A DNA stretch of 13,070 bases from Pseudomonadota bacterium (GCA_023423775.1 JAFAEZ010000206.1:1-13070); one strand, 5' to 3'. Counted from the stretch's first letter, positions 1 to 7,428 are shown. Made by a program: numbers and translations. Notes: generated from the sequence alone by a model not told the origin.

Positions 1-216
1 AACGCCGCCGCCGACCGGGACGTTCATGATCGCGCCGACAGCGCGGCCGAGCGCGTCGCCCGCTTCCTCGACGTCATAGGGATGGGGGAGGGCGCGCGTG
101 AATTCGTCGTCCGCGGGATCGGGATAAGCGGACGGCGCCTCGGCCGGAAGCGGCTGGGCGAATGCGGGCGCGGCCAGGGTCAGGGCGCCGGCGGCGGCAA
201 TCAGGATCTTACGCAA
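1..216 (-). CDS. Exported protein of unknown function, N-terminal part (cut by window edge)
   Basis: The visible part is 72 codons on the minus strand, running off the left edge. It begins at a TTG (216-214). That start is chosen because an AGAGGAGG ribosome binding site lies at 229-222, five nucleotides upstream, and because the resulting N-terminus is a textbook Sec signal peptide: MRKIL, an Ala/Leu-rich core, then AFA-Q at about residues 17-20 as the cleavage site. The mature start is acidic and Pro/Ala-rich (QPLPAEAPSAYPDPADDEF), and a short hydrophobic or glycine-rich stretch (AIMNVPVGGGV) ends the visible part. I recognise no family. Export to the periplasm or cell envelope is the only supported statement. 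It lies 108 nt downstream of uppP on the same strand and could be co-transcribed or have its own promoter. No convincing promoter or terminator is visible between them. Confidence 0.72.
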   Translation of the reverse strand, partial: MRKILIAAAGALTLAAPAFAQPLPAEAPSAYPDPADDEFTRALPHPYDVEEAGDALGRAVGAIMNVPVGGGV

Positions 217-324
217 ACGGGCCTCCTCTGCGATCGGGCGCGCGTCATAAACGCCGCTCCCGCGACTCGGTTGCCGGCTTATGGCGTTGATCCGATGAGC
301 CTTTCCTGAACGGTCAGCGGGCGA

Positions 325-1128
325 CTAGCGGAGGGAGAGCCAAACGATGGCGATGCTGCCGAGGATGATGCGGTACCAGGCGAAGGGGCCGAAGCCGAAA
401 CGAGAGACGATGGCGACGAACGCCTTCACCACCGCCAGCGCGACCACGAACGAAATGGCGAGGCCGAGGGCGATCGCGCCGAGATCGTCGAAGGTGAGGA
501 GGTCGCGGTCCTTGTACAGCGCGTAGACGGTCGCGCCGAGCATGGTCGGTACGGCGAGGAAGAAGCTGAATTCCGCGGCGGTCTTGCGCTCGACGCCCAT
601 CAGGCGGGCGCCCATGATCGTCGCGCCCGAGCGGCTGACGCCCGGCACCATCGCCAGGCACTGGACGAGGCCGATTGCGATCGCGGTGCGGGTCGGCATC
701 GCCTCGACGCTGGTGAAGCGCTCCTCCTTCACCATCCGCTCGATGATCAGGATGAGGATGCCGCCGACGACCAGCATCACCGCTACGAGCATCGGCGTCT
801 GAATCGCGGCGCGGATCGCATCATAAGCGAAGGCGCCGATCAGCATTGCCGGCAGGAAGCCGATCAAGATGTTGCGGGTGAAGGCGATCGCTTGCCTGTC
901 GGCGATGGTCAGCCCCTTGGCGACGTTCCAGAAGCGGCCCCAATAAGCGACCACGACCGCGAGGATCGCACCCAACTGGATCGCGATCTTGAACGCGATC
1001 GAGGATTCGCCCTCGAAGCCGAGCAGGGTGCTGGCGAGGATCAGGTGGCCGGTCGAGGAGACCGGCAGGAACTCGGTCAGCCCCTCGATGATGCCGAGCA
1101 GGATGATCGTCAGAATCGGCGTGGTCAT
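325..1128 (-). CDS. uppP: Undecaprenyl-diphosphatase UppP (BacA family)
   Basis: The product is a 267-aa polytopic inner-membrane enzyme. Known family role: it removes a phosphate from undecaprenyl pyrophosphate and so recycles the lipid carrier for peptidoglycan and other envelope polymers; extra copies are linked to bacitracin resistance. The two family signatures are visible. The first is EGLTEFLPVSSTGH at residues 15-28, with catalytic-type Glu15, Glu19 and Ser25. The second is PGVSRSG at 162-168, with Arg166. Hydrophobic segments fill the rest, and the length matches the family (about 265-275 aa). The ATG at 1128 is the natural start because the first motif begins 15 residues later. Its ribosome binding site is weak. 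It lies 21 nt after the stop of the NDUFA9-like gene on the same strand, so the two are probably one transcription unit. Confidence 0.97.
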   Translation of the reverse strand: MTTPILTIILLGIIEGLTEFLPVSSTGHLILASTLLGFEGESSIAFKIAIQLGAILAVVVAYWGRFWNVAKGLTIADRQAIAFTRNILIGFLPAMLIGAFAYDAIRAAIQTPMLVAVMLVVGGILILIIERMVKEERFTSVEAMPTRTAIAIGLVQCLAMVPGVSRSGATIMGARLMGVERKTAAEFSFFLAVPTMLGATVYALYKDRDLLTFDDLGAIALGLAISFVVALAVVKAFVAIVSRFGFGPFAWYRIILGSIAIVWLSLR

Positions 1129-1149
1129 GTCTGCTCGGCCTGCAGGAGG

Positions 1150-2085
1150 TCAGTAAGGCTGCTTGACGGCGAAGCGGCCGTTGCGGCGGTAGGAGGTAAG
1201 CCAGCCCTCGGTGACGGCGGCGAGCGGCGAGGGCGCGAAGCCGAACGCCTTGAAGCCAGCCTTGGGATCGGCGGCGACATTGTCGCGCTGGAGCATCAGC
1301 CACTGGTCCCAGGTGATCGGAGCGCCCGGCAGCCAGCCGGTGAGACGCGCCATAGCGCCGGCCACCGCATCGGGGATGCGGACGATCGAGCGGTCGTAGC
1401 CGGTCGCCTTGCAGATCCACTCGTTGAGCGCGCCCATCTCGATCACCTCGGGGCCGCCGAGCTCGTAGGTCTTGCCGGCATGCGCCTCGGGATCGAGCGC
1501 CGCAGCGGCGATCGCGCGGCCGAGGTCGGCGACCCAGACCGGCTGAAGCTTGGCCGCGCCGCGGATGACGGGGAGCACCGGCAGCGCCCGCGCCATGCCG
1601 GCGAAGCGGTTCACGAAATTGTCTTCCTGGCCGAACACGACCGAAGGGCGGATGATCGTCGCCTGCGGGAAGGCGGCGCGGACCGCGGCCTCGCCTTCGC
1701 CCTTGGAGCGGCCGTAAGCCGACGGGCTTTCGGGATCGGCGCCGATCGCCGAGACGTGGACCAAGGCGCCGGCGCCTGCCGCCGCAGCGGCCGCGGCGAC
1801 GTTGCGTGCGCCGTCGACATGGACGGCCTCGAAATTGCCCTTGAGGATGCCGACCAGGTTGATGACGGCGTCGCTGCCAGCGACCGCGGCGGGGACCTGG
1901 CGGGGATCGGTGATGTCGGCGCGGACGAACTGGGTCTGGCCGAGCGCGCCCAGCGGCTTCAGGAAATAGGCCTGGCGGGGATCGCGCTGGGCGATGCGGA
2001 CGCGGACGCCCGATTTGTAGAGCTGCTGCGCCACATAGCGGCCGATGAAGCCGCCGCCGCCGAACAAAGTGACCAGCCGGTCCAT
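1150..2085 (-). CDS. NDUFA9-like NAD(P)-binding protein (atypical SDR, complex I-associated family)
   Basis: The 311-aa product is a Rossmann-fold protein of the atypical short-chain dehydrogenase group that includes the complex I subunit NDUFA9. It starts with the dinucleotide-binding loop FGGGGFIGR at residues 8-16 (pattern GxxGxxG, Gly9-Gly12-Gly15). INLVGIL follows at about 75-81. An SDR-type YxxxK (Tyr124, Lys128) follows the strand VHVSAIGAD. In the family, bacterial members are usually annotated as complex I NDUFA9 subunit family proteins or NAD-dependent epimerases. A link to complex I assembly or quinone metabolism is inferred from the family and not visible here. The start is supported by AAGGA four bases before the ATG at 2085. 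It is divergent from tRNA-Leu and is followed 21 nt later by uppP. No truncation is seen. Confidence 0.87.
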   Translation of the reverse strand: MDRLVTLFGGGGFIGRYVAQQLYKSGVRVRIAQRDPRQAYFLKPLGALGQTQFVRADITDPRQVPAAVAGSDAVINLVGILKGNFEAVHVDGARNVAAAAAAAGAGALVHVSAIGADPESPSAYGRSKGEGEAAVRAAFPQATIIRPSVVFGQEDNFVNRFAGMARALPVLPVIRGAAKLQPVWVADLGRAIAAAALDPEAHAGKTYELGGPEVIEMGALNEWICKATGYDRSIVRIPDAVAGAMARLTGWLPGAPITWDQWLMLQRDNVAADPKAGFKAFGFAPSPLAAVTEGWLTSYRRNGRFAVKQPY

Positions 2086-2145
2086 TTTCCTTACGTCCTC
2101 GATCGATTAATTTGCGTGGCGCCCCATTGCCCGGTCGGGAGACCG

Positions 2146-2174
2146 TTGACAAGCGCGCTCGCGGCCCGCTAAGC
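2146..2174 (+). promoter_or_regulatory. Promoter of tRNA-Leu
   Basis: A perfect -35 box TTGACA at 2146-2151 is followed by a 17-nt spacer and a poorer -10, CTAAGC, at 2169-2174. Transcription would begin near 2181, about ten bases before the mature tRNA, as expected for a stable RNA promoter. The -35 match is exact. The -10 assignment is less certain (TAAGCG with an 18-nt spacer is the alternative). Confidence 0.62.
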
Positions 2175-2190
2175 GCGCCGCCTACCCCGT

Positions 2191-2277
2191 GCCCAGATGG
2201 CGGAATTGGTAGACGCACCAGCTTCAGGTGCTGGCGCTCGCAAGGGCGTGGAGGTTCGAGTCCTCTTCTGGGCACCA
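2191..2277 (+). tRNA. tRNA-Leu (anticodon CAG)
   Basis: The acceptor stem GCCCAGA (2191-2197) pairs fully with TCTGGGC (2267-2273). A2274 is the discriminator base and CCA is encoded at 2275-2277. The anticodon stem CCAGC/GCTGG (2218-2222 with 2230-2234) encloses the loop TTCAGGT, giving anticodon CAG at 2225-2227, which reads CUG. A long variable arm (class II tRNA) follows, and the T arm contains GGTTCGAGTCC. All of this fits tRNA-Leu. CUG should be a major Leu codon in this GC-rich genome. It stands alone with its own promoter, divergent from the NDUFA9-like gene. Confidence 0.98.
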
Positions 2278-2301
2278 TTTTCCTGTCAGAGGTGGACACG
2301 T

Positions 2302-2328
2302 GCCCCAGCGGGGCCCGGTGGCGGGCCC
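2302..2328 (+). terminator. GC-rich hairpin region downstream of tRNA-Leu, possible terminator without U-tract
   Basis: Two overlapping stem options are visible. GCCCC (2302-2306) pairs with GGGGC (2310-2314) around the loop AGC. Alternatively, GGGCCC (2311-2316) pairs with a second GGGCCC (2323-2328). There is no T-run after either, so an intrinsic terminator is not established. The position 25 nt after the tRNA end is what makes it a candidate for a 3' processing or termination signal. Confidence 0.25.
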
Positions 2329-2402
2329 GTGAAGGGCCGTTCTCGTCCAGCGCGCATCACAGCCAATCCGTAGCTCGCGGCGGCAAAGGCGCAGCGACGG
2401 CC

Positions 2403-2579
2403 ACCTTGCGCGTCGAGCGCAATTTCAACCGCGACACGGTGGCGCTGCTCATGACCAAGGGGCATAAGGCGGTTTCAGACGAGACGATGGGGAGCGCGCA
2501 ATCGATCATGATCGAAGACCGACTTTTCCTGGGTGGCGCCGCTCCGCGGCGGCCCGGCGCGCCGGCGATCGCGCCATGA
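2403..2579 (+). pseudogene. C-terminal remnant of a second gamma-glutamyltransferase
   Basis: The frame encodes 58 residues beginning TLRVERNFNRDTVALL and then stops. It reads like the last part of a gamma-glutamyltransferase small subunit. The family tail has an acidic/aromatic lead-in, a 'DTxxLLxxxGH' helix and turn (here DTVALLMTKGHK), a 'MGSxQSI' strand (here MGSAQSIMI at about residues 35-43) and a closing 'GAxDPRRPGA' (here GGAAPRRPGA, with the Asp replaced by Ala). Nothing of the catalytic domain precedes it, and the upstream sequence is the tRNA-Leu flank. There is no start codon with a ribosome binding site. Its TGA (2577-2579) overlaps the ATG of the intact ggt as ATGA, the usual geometry of coupled operon genes. 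I infer a former tandem ggt pair whose first gene lost all but its 3' end. It is not a duplicate of the tail of the neighbouring ggt, because the sequences are quite different. Confidence 0.72.
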
Positions 2580-4228
2580 AGCGGCTGATCGCTCTCCTTG
2601 CTTGCGTCACACTGGCCGCCTGCGCCGGTGTTCCGCAGCCGCAATCGGAGCCGCAACCTCAATTCTTCGTCGCGGCCGCGCACCCGCACGCGGTCGAGGC
2701 CGGAATGGACGTCCTGCGCAAGGGTGGCAGCGCCGTCGATGCCGCGGTCGCGGTACAGGCGATGCTGAGCCTGGTCGAGCCGCAGAGCTCGGGCCTCGGC
2801 GGGGGCGCGTTCCTGGTGCATTTCGACGCTGCAGAGGGCAAGGTGCGCGTGTTCGACGGCCGCGAGACGGCGCCGGCAGGGGCCACGCCCGACATGTTCC
2901 TCGGCGCGGATGGCGAGCCGGTCCGGCGCGGGCCGGCCATGCTTTCAGGCCGCGCCACCGGCGTTCCCGGCGTCGTCGCGATGCTCAAGATGGCGCATGA
3001 CGAAAAGGGCGTTCTTCCCTGGCGCGAGCTGTTCGAGACGACCGCGCAGCGGGCGGAACAGGGTTTCGTCGTCACCGATCGGCTCGAGCGCTTCATCCAC
3101 GGCAATGCGCCGCAGGCCCAGGCGCCCGACGTACTCGCCTACTTCAAGGGCGCGCGGGCCGGCGACCAGCTGCGCAACCCCGCTTATGCCGCGTTCGTCC
3201 GCCGCCTCGCCGCACAGGGCCCCGACGCGCTCTACCGCGGTCCGACCGCCGAAAGGATCGTCGCCCGGCTGCGCAGCGGGCCTTTGCCGGGGACCATGAC
3301 CCTTGCCGATCTCGCCGGCTACAAACCGGTCGCGCGCGAGCCCTTGTGCGGCAGCTATCGGCTGCTTTTGGTCTGTACGCCACCGCCGCCGGCCAGCGGG
3401 GTCGGATTGCTGCAACTGCTCGCCATCCTCGAACGCACCGACATCGCCGATCGCGGGCCGAATGATCCGCAAGCCTGGTTCCTGTTCGCCGAGGCAAGCC
3501 GGCTGATGTACGCCGACCGCGACGCGCTGGTCGGCGACCCCGCTTTCGTGAACGTGCCGGTACGGGCCATGCTCGAACCCTCTTATATCGCGAAGCGCAC
3601 CGCATTGATCGGCCGGACCGCAGCGCCTGCGCCGCAGGCGGGAATCGTCCCGGTCGGCGCCGACGCCACCCAGGAGCCGGCCGGCACTTCGCATTTCGTG
3701 ATCGTCGACGCGCGCGGCAATGCAGTCTCGATGACAACCACCGTCGAATCTTTCTTCGGATCGGGTCGCATGGTCGACGGCTTCTTCCTCAACAACCAGA
3801 TGACCGATTTCTCGCTGCGCCCCGAGGGTCCGAACGCCATCGCCCCGGGCAAGCGTCCGCGCTCGTCAATGACGCCGCTGATCGCGCTCGACGCGCAGGG
3901 CCGCTTTGTCGCCGCCCTCGGCTCGCCGGGCGGCAACGCGATCCTCGCTTATGTCGCCAAGACGGCGGTTGGCCTCTTCGATTGGGGTTTGCCGATGCAG
4001 GACGCGATCGCGCTTCCCAACCTCGTCGCGCGCGGCAACGCCTTCAACGGCGAGGCGTCCAAGATGCCGCCTCCGGTCGTGGCCGGCCTCAAAGCGCGGG
4101 GGATCACGGTGGTTTCCGGCAGCGGCGAGGATTCCGGTTTGCACGGCGTGATCCGGCGGGGCGGGGTGCTCGAAGGCGGCGCTGATCCTCGGCGTGACGG
4201 GGTGGCGCGCGCTGAAAGCCGGCGGTGA
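2576..4228 (+). CDS. ggt: Gamma-glutamyltransferase, predicted lipoprotein (gamma-glutamyl transpeptidase family)
   Basis: The 550-aa protein is an N-terminal nucleophile hydrolase. The family cleaves and transfers the gamma-glutamyl group of glutathione and related compounds in the periplasm or envelope. The precursor autocleaves before a catalytic Thr. Here the nucleophile is predicted as Thr371 in GTSHFVIVDARGNAVSMT, giving a large subunit of about 370 residues and a small one of about 180. Other family motifs are GLGGGAF (about residues 74-80), GRATGVPG, RPRSSMTP (427-434) and the oxyanion-hole region GSPGG (449-453). The tail GGADPRRDG is the normal family ending, so the gene is complete. 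The N-terminus MKRLIALLACVTLAAC is a lipoprotein signal with lipobox LAAC (Cys16). No ribosome binding site is visible before the ATG. The start overlaps the stop of an upstream ggt remnant, so translation may once have been coupled to that gene. It ends 50 nt from convergent leuD. Confidence 0.95.
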   Translation: MKRLIALLACVTLAACAGVPQPQSEPQPQFFVAAAHPHAVEAGMDVLRKGGSAVDAAVAVQAMLSLVEPQSSGLGGGAFLVHFDAAEGKVRVFDGRETAPAGATPDMFLGADGEPVRRGPAMLSGRATGVPGVVAMLKMAHDEKGVLPWRELFETTAQRAEQGFVVTDRLERFIHGNAPQAQAPDVLAYFKGARAGDQLRNPAYAAFVRRLAAQGPDALYRGPTAERIVARLRSGPLPGTMTLADLAGYKPVAREPLCGSYRLLLVCTPPPPASGVGLLQLLAILERTDIADRGPNDPQAWFLFAEASRLMYADRDALVGDPAFVNVPVRAMLEPSYIAKRTALIGRTAAPAPQAGIVPVGADATQEPAGTSHFVIVDARGNAVSMTTTVESFFGSGRMVDGFFLNNQMTDFSLRPEGPNAIAPGKRPRSSMTPLIALDAQGRFVAALGSPGGNAILAYVAKTAVGLFDWGLPMQDAIALPNLVARGNAFNGEASKMPPPVVAGLKARGITVVSGSGEDSGLHGVIRRGGVLEGGADPRRDGVARAESRR

Positions 4229-4278
4229 CGTGAGTTGGAAGCGTCGTCGTCGGTGCTGGCGTGGCATGATGCGGACAT

Positions 4279-4884
4279 TCAGGCTCCGCTGATCTTGAGC
4301 GCAGGGCTCCTCAATCCTGCTGCTGGCACAGCCCTGGCCTCATAGGCTCGGATCGCCGGCTCGCTCTGCAGGGTGAGGGCGATTTCGTCGCGGCCGTGCA
4401 TCAGGCAGTCGCGCCGGAACGGGTCGAGATCGAAGGCGAAGGCGTCGCCGAGCGGCGTGGTCACGGTCATGCTTTCAAGATCGACGCGGACCGGATGGGC
4501 GCGCGCCACCTCCAGCAGACGCGCCACCTGGGCCTGGGCGAGCACCACCGCGACGATGCCGTTCTTGAACGCGTTGCCGGCGAAAATGTCGGAGAAGCTC
4601 GGGGCGATCACCGCCGCGATGCCGAGATCGGCCAGCGCCCAGGCGGCATGCTCGCGGCTCGACCCGCAACCGAAATTGTCGCCGGCGATCAGGATCGGCG
4701 CGCCTGCGTAGGCGGGCGAGTCGAACACATTGCCCGCTTCGCGGCGGATCGTCTCGAAGGCGTGTCGGCCGAGGCCCGCGCGCGTGATCGTTTTGAGATG
4801 TTCGGCACCGATGATAACGTCGGTGTCGATATTGGCGCGGCCGAGCGGGTAGGCGCGGCCTTCCACGCAGCGGACCGGCTTCAT
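4279..4884 (-). CDS. leuD: 3-isopropylmalate dehydratase small subunit LeuD
   Basis: The 201-aa product (same length as E. coli LeuD) is the swivel-domain partner of LeuC. Together they isomerise 2-isopropylmalate to 3-isopropylmalate in leucine synthesis. Family features visible are GRANIDTDVII near residues 15-25, LIAGDNFGCGSSREHA at 65-80 with the substrate-loop GCGSSREHA, and FAGNAFKNGI further on. The ATG at 4884 is chosen because its first four bases (ATGA) overlap the leuC stop and because MKPVRCVEGRAYPLGRAN is the expected N-terminus. The same frame stays open farther upstream, but that stretch lies inside leuC and has no family similarity. It is the last gene of the seven-gene operon. 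The 50-nt convergent gap to ggt shows no clear terminator. Confidence 0.97.
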   Translation of the reverse strand: MKPVRCVEGRAYPLGRANIDTDVIIGAEHLKTITRAGLGRHAFETIRREAGNVFDSPAYAGAPILIAGDNFGCGSSREHAAWALADLGIAAVIAPSFSDIFAGNAFKNGIVAVVLAQAQVARLLEVARAHPVRVDLESMTVTTPLGDAFAFDLDPFRRDCLMHGRDEIALTLQSEPAIRAYEARAVPAAGLRSPALKISGA

Positions 4885-6314
4885 GCCATCAGCTCCCGGA
4901 CGTCGGCGAGGCGCCCGGTGATCGCCGCCGCCGCCGCCATCGCCGGCGACAACAAATGGGTGCGCGCGCCTGGACCCTGGCGGCCGACGAAATTGCGGTT
5001 GGACGTCGACGCGCAGCGGCCCTGCGGCGGCACCTTGTCGGGATTCATCGCCAGGCACATCGAGCAGCCCGGCTCGCGCCATTCGAAGCCGGCTTCGGCG
5101 AAGATGCGGTCGAGCCCTTCCGCCTCGGCCTGGCGCTTGACCAGTCCTGAGCCCGGCACGACCAGCGCTTGCCGGATCCCACTGCTGACCCTCCGCCCGC
5201 GGACCACGGCGGCGGCCTGACGCAGATCCTCGATGCGGCTGTTGGTGCAGCTGCCGATGAAGACATGCTCGATCGCCACGTCCTGCAGCCGCGTGCCGGC
5301 GGCGAGGCCCATATAATCGAGCGCGCTGCGGGCGGCGGCGCGCTTGCCGGCATCCTCGAAGCTGTCCGGATCGGGCACCGAGCCGGTGATCGGCAAGACG
5401 TCCTCGGGGCTGGTGCCCCAGGTGACGCTGGGAGCGATGTCCTGTGCTTCCATGCGCACGCTTCGGTCGAAGGTCGCGCCCTCGTCGGTGGCAAGGTCCA
5501 TCGAGCGCGCAACGAGCTTGTCCCAGTCCTCCCCTGCGGGCGCCATTGGCCGGCCCTTGAGGTAAGCGAGCGTCGCCGCGTCAGGCGCGAACAGGCCCGA
5601 TCGGGCGCCCGCCTCGATCGACATGTTGGCGACGGTGAGGCGTCCCTCGACGCTCATCGCGCGGAAGGTGTCGCCGCGATATTCGATGACGTGGCCGGTA
5701 CCGCCGGCGGCGCCGATGCGGCCGACGATCGCCAGGATCACATCCTTGGGCGACACGCCGAAACCGAGGCTTCCCTCCACCCGGATTTCGAGCGTCCGCG
5801 ACGGCTTCAGCAGCAGGGTCTGGGTCGCCAGGACATGCTCGACCTCGCTGGTGCCGATGCCGAAGGCGAGCGCGCCCAATGCGCCATGGGCGGCGGTATG
5901 GCTGTCGCCGCAGACGACGGTCGTGCCGGGAAGCGTGAAGCCCTGTTCGGGGCCGACGACGTGGACGATCCCCTGCGCCGGATCGGTCGCCTCGATATAG
6001 GGAATGCCGAATTCGGCGACGTTGCGTTCGAGCGCCGCCAACTGCCCGGCGCTGGCCGCGTCCGCGATCGGCAACGGCGCGCCATCGGGCCCGACGCGCG
6101 CGGTGGTGGGCAGATTATGGTCGGCGACGGCGAGCGTCAGGTCCGGCCGCCGCACCGTCCGCCCCGCCACGCGCAGGCCCTCGAAGGCCTGCGGCGAGGT
6201 CACCTCGTGGACGAGATGACGGTCGATATAGATGAGGCAGGTTCCGTCGTCGCGCCGTTCGACGACATGCGCGTCCCAGATCTGCTCGTACAAAGTCCGC
6301 GGCCGCTCGCTCAT
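4881..6314 (-). CDS. leuC: 3-isopropylmalate dehydratase large subunit LeuC
   Basis: The 477-aa aconitase-family subunit carries the [4Fe-4S] cluster of isopropylmalate isomerase. The three cluster ligands are in place: Cys356 in FIGSCTNSR, and Cys417 and Cys420 in PGCSMCLAMN. Other conserved blocks are DRHLVHEVTSPQAFEGLR (31-48), ADHNLPT (64-70), VVCGDSHTAAHGALGALAFG (133-152) and SNRNFVGRQG (438-447). The length is normal for the family. The ATG at 6314 overlaps the leuB stop as ATGA and gives the standard N-terminus (MSERPRTLYEQIWDAH). A longer open frame upstream is only the antisense-free extension through leuB in another frame and is rejected. The stop overlaps the leuD start in the same ATGA manner, so the two subunits are translated in step, as suits a 1:1 complex. 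Confidence 0.98.
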   Translation of the reverse strand: MSERPRTLYEQIWDAHVVERRDDGTCLIYIDRHLVHEVTSPQAFEGLRVAGRTVRRPDLTLAVADHNLPTTARVGPDGAPLPIADAASAGQLAALERNVAEFGIPYIEATDPAQGIVHVVGPEQGFTLPGTTVVCGDSHTAAHGALGALAFGIGTSEVEHVLATQTLLLKPSRTLEIRVEGSLGFGVSPKDVILAIVGRIGAAGGTGHVIEYRGDTFRAMSVEGRLTVANMSIEAGARSGLFAPDAATLAYLKGRPMAPAGEDWDKLVARSMDLATDEGATFDRSVRMEAQDIAPSVTWGTSPEDVLPITGSVPDPDSFEDAGKRAAARSALDYMGLAAGTRLQDVAIEHVFIGSCTNSRIEDLRQAAAVVRGRRVSSGIRQALVVPGSGLVKRQAEAEGLDRIFAEAGFEWREPGCSMCLAMNPDKVPPQGRCASTSNRNFVGRQGPGARTHLLSPAMAAAAAITGRLADVRELMA

Positions 6315-7411
6315 GCGCAGCAGCCCCGGTTCATCTGGATGAGCTGGAGCAGGGCGACATGCTTCATGAGCCGCTGCTGCAAGATCTCGCGCACGCGCTC
6401 GCCGAACGCCGCGCACCCGAACGCGCCGTTGAGGTCGACCGTGCGGCAGCCCTCCAGCAGGGCCTGTTCGAGCGCGTTGCTCAGCATCTGCGCCTGGGCG
6501 GGCAGGCCGAGACCCTGGTCGAGCAGCATGACCGCGCTGGCGATCGCGCCGGCCGGATTGGCGATGTCGCGACCGGCAATGTCGGGCGCGGAGCCGTGGA
6601 TCGGTTCGAACATCGAGGGGCCCTCGGCGCCGGTGCTGGCCGACGCCATCAGGCCGATGGAACCGCCGATCACGGACAATTCGTCGGACAGGATGTCGCC
6701 GAACAGATTCTCGGTCAGGATCACGTCGAAGCGCGTCGGCGACGTGACCAGCGCCATCGCCGCGGCGTCGACATAGAGATGGTCGAGGCGGACGTCGGGA
6801 TAGAAAGCCGACACCGCCTCGACCGTGCTGCGCCACAGCTTGGAGGTCGCCAGCACATTGGCCTTGTCGACCGAGGTCACCTTGCCGCTGCGCTCGCGGG
6901 CGGCGCGGAACGCGACATGGGCGATCCGCTCCACTTCTGCGCGCGAATAGCTGCACAGGTCGGACGCGGCGTCCGCGCTGTGGGTCCGCTCGCCGAAATA
7001 GAGGCCGCCGGTCAGTTCGCGCACGACCAGCACGTCGGCGCCCGCGGCGACGTCGGCCTTGAGCGGCGAGAAGGCCTCGAGTCCGGCGATCACCCGCGCC
7101 GGCCGAAGATTGGCGAACAGGCCGAGCGTCATGCGCAGCTTGAGCAAGCCGGCTTCGGGCCGCTCGGCGCTCTTGTCCCAGCGCGGTCCGCCCACGGCGC
7201 CGAGCAGGATCGCGTCGGCATCCTGGCAGGCGGCGAGGGTCGTGTCGGGCAGTGGAACGCCGTGCGCATCGATCGCCGCGCCGCCGAAATCATGCTCCTC
7301 GAACGTGAAATCGAGGCCGCAATGGTCGGACAGCAATTCGAGGCATTTCACCGCTTCGCTGGAGACTTCTGGGCCGATCCCGTCGCCGGGCAAAACTACG
7401 ATCTTGGTCAT
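6311..7411 (-). CDS. leuB: 3-isopropylmalate dehydrogenase LeuB
   Basis: The 366-aa protein oxidises and decarboxylates 3-isopropylmalate to 2-oxoisocaproate with NAD. Family blocks in order are LPGDGIGPEV (7-16), LRMTLGLFANLRPARV (92-107), RELTGGLYFGER (131-142), VDKANVL (181-187, with catalytic-type Lys183), NLFGDILSDE (235-244, metal-binding Asp239 and Asp243) and FEPIHGSAPDIAG (268-280). The start at 7411 has GAGGA a few bases upstream, and the gene lies 17 nt after leuA, the widest gap in the operon. After the usual family end (near AAFGERVREIL, about residue 344) the protein carries about 22 further residues ending in RGCCA. These carry the frame to the ATGA overlap with leuC. I see no frameshift. 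Confidence 0.97.
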   Translation of the reverse strand: MTKIVVLPGDGIGPEVSSEAVKCLELLSDHCGLDFTFEEHDFGGAAIDAHGVPLPDTTLAACQDADAILLGAVGGPRWDKSAERPEAGLLKLRMTLGLFANLRPARVIAGLEAFSPLKADVAAGADVLVVRELTGGLYFGERTHSADAASDLCSYSRAEVERIAHVAFRAARERSGKVTSVDKANVLATSKLWRSTVEAVSAFYPDVRLDHLYVDAAAMALVTSPTRFDVILTENLFGDILSDELSVIGGSIGLMASASTGAEGPSMFEPIHGSAPDIAGRDIANPAGAIASAVMLLDQGLGLPAQAQMLSNALEQALLEGCRTVDLNGAFGCAAFGERVREILQQRLMKHVALLQLIQMNRGCCA

Positions 7412-7428
7412 GAATTCGTCCTCGATTT

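Noticed and set aside
250..288. Inverted repeat AACGCC (250-255) / GGCGTT (283-288) between the partial gene and uppP
   Set aside because: Only six pairs around a 27-nt loop and no T-run; expected by chance in this composition.
892..2172. Long plus-strand open frame antisense to uppP and the NDUFA9-like gene
   Set aside because: It is Arg/Asp/Gly-rich with no family motif, runs opposite two well-supported genes, and is what GC-rich codon structure produces by chance.
2112..2402. Plus-strand frame joining the region before tRNA-Leu to the GGT tail as one gene
   Set aside because: It reads straight through the tRNA gene, has no ribosome binding site and shows GGT-like sequence only after about 2403.
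4229..4278. Possible bidirectional terminator between convergent ggt and leuD
   Set aside because: The 50 nt contain no stem of useful length and no T-run on either strand.
5169..6776. Long plus-strand open frame antisense to leuC and leuB
   Set aside because: Low-complexity composition without recognisable domains; the opposite strand holds two complete, motif-bearing enzymes.
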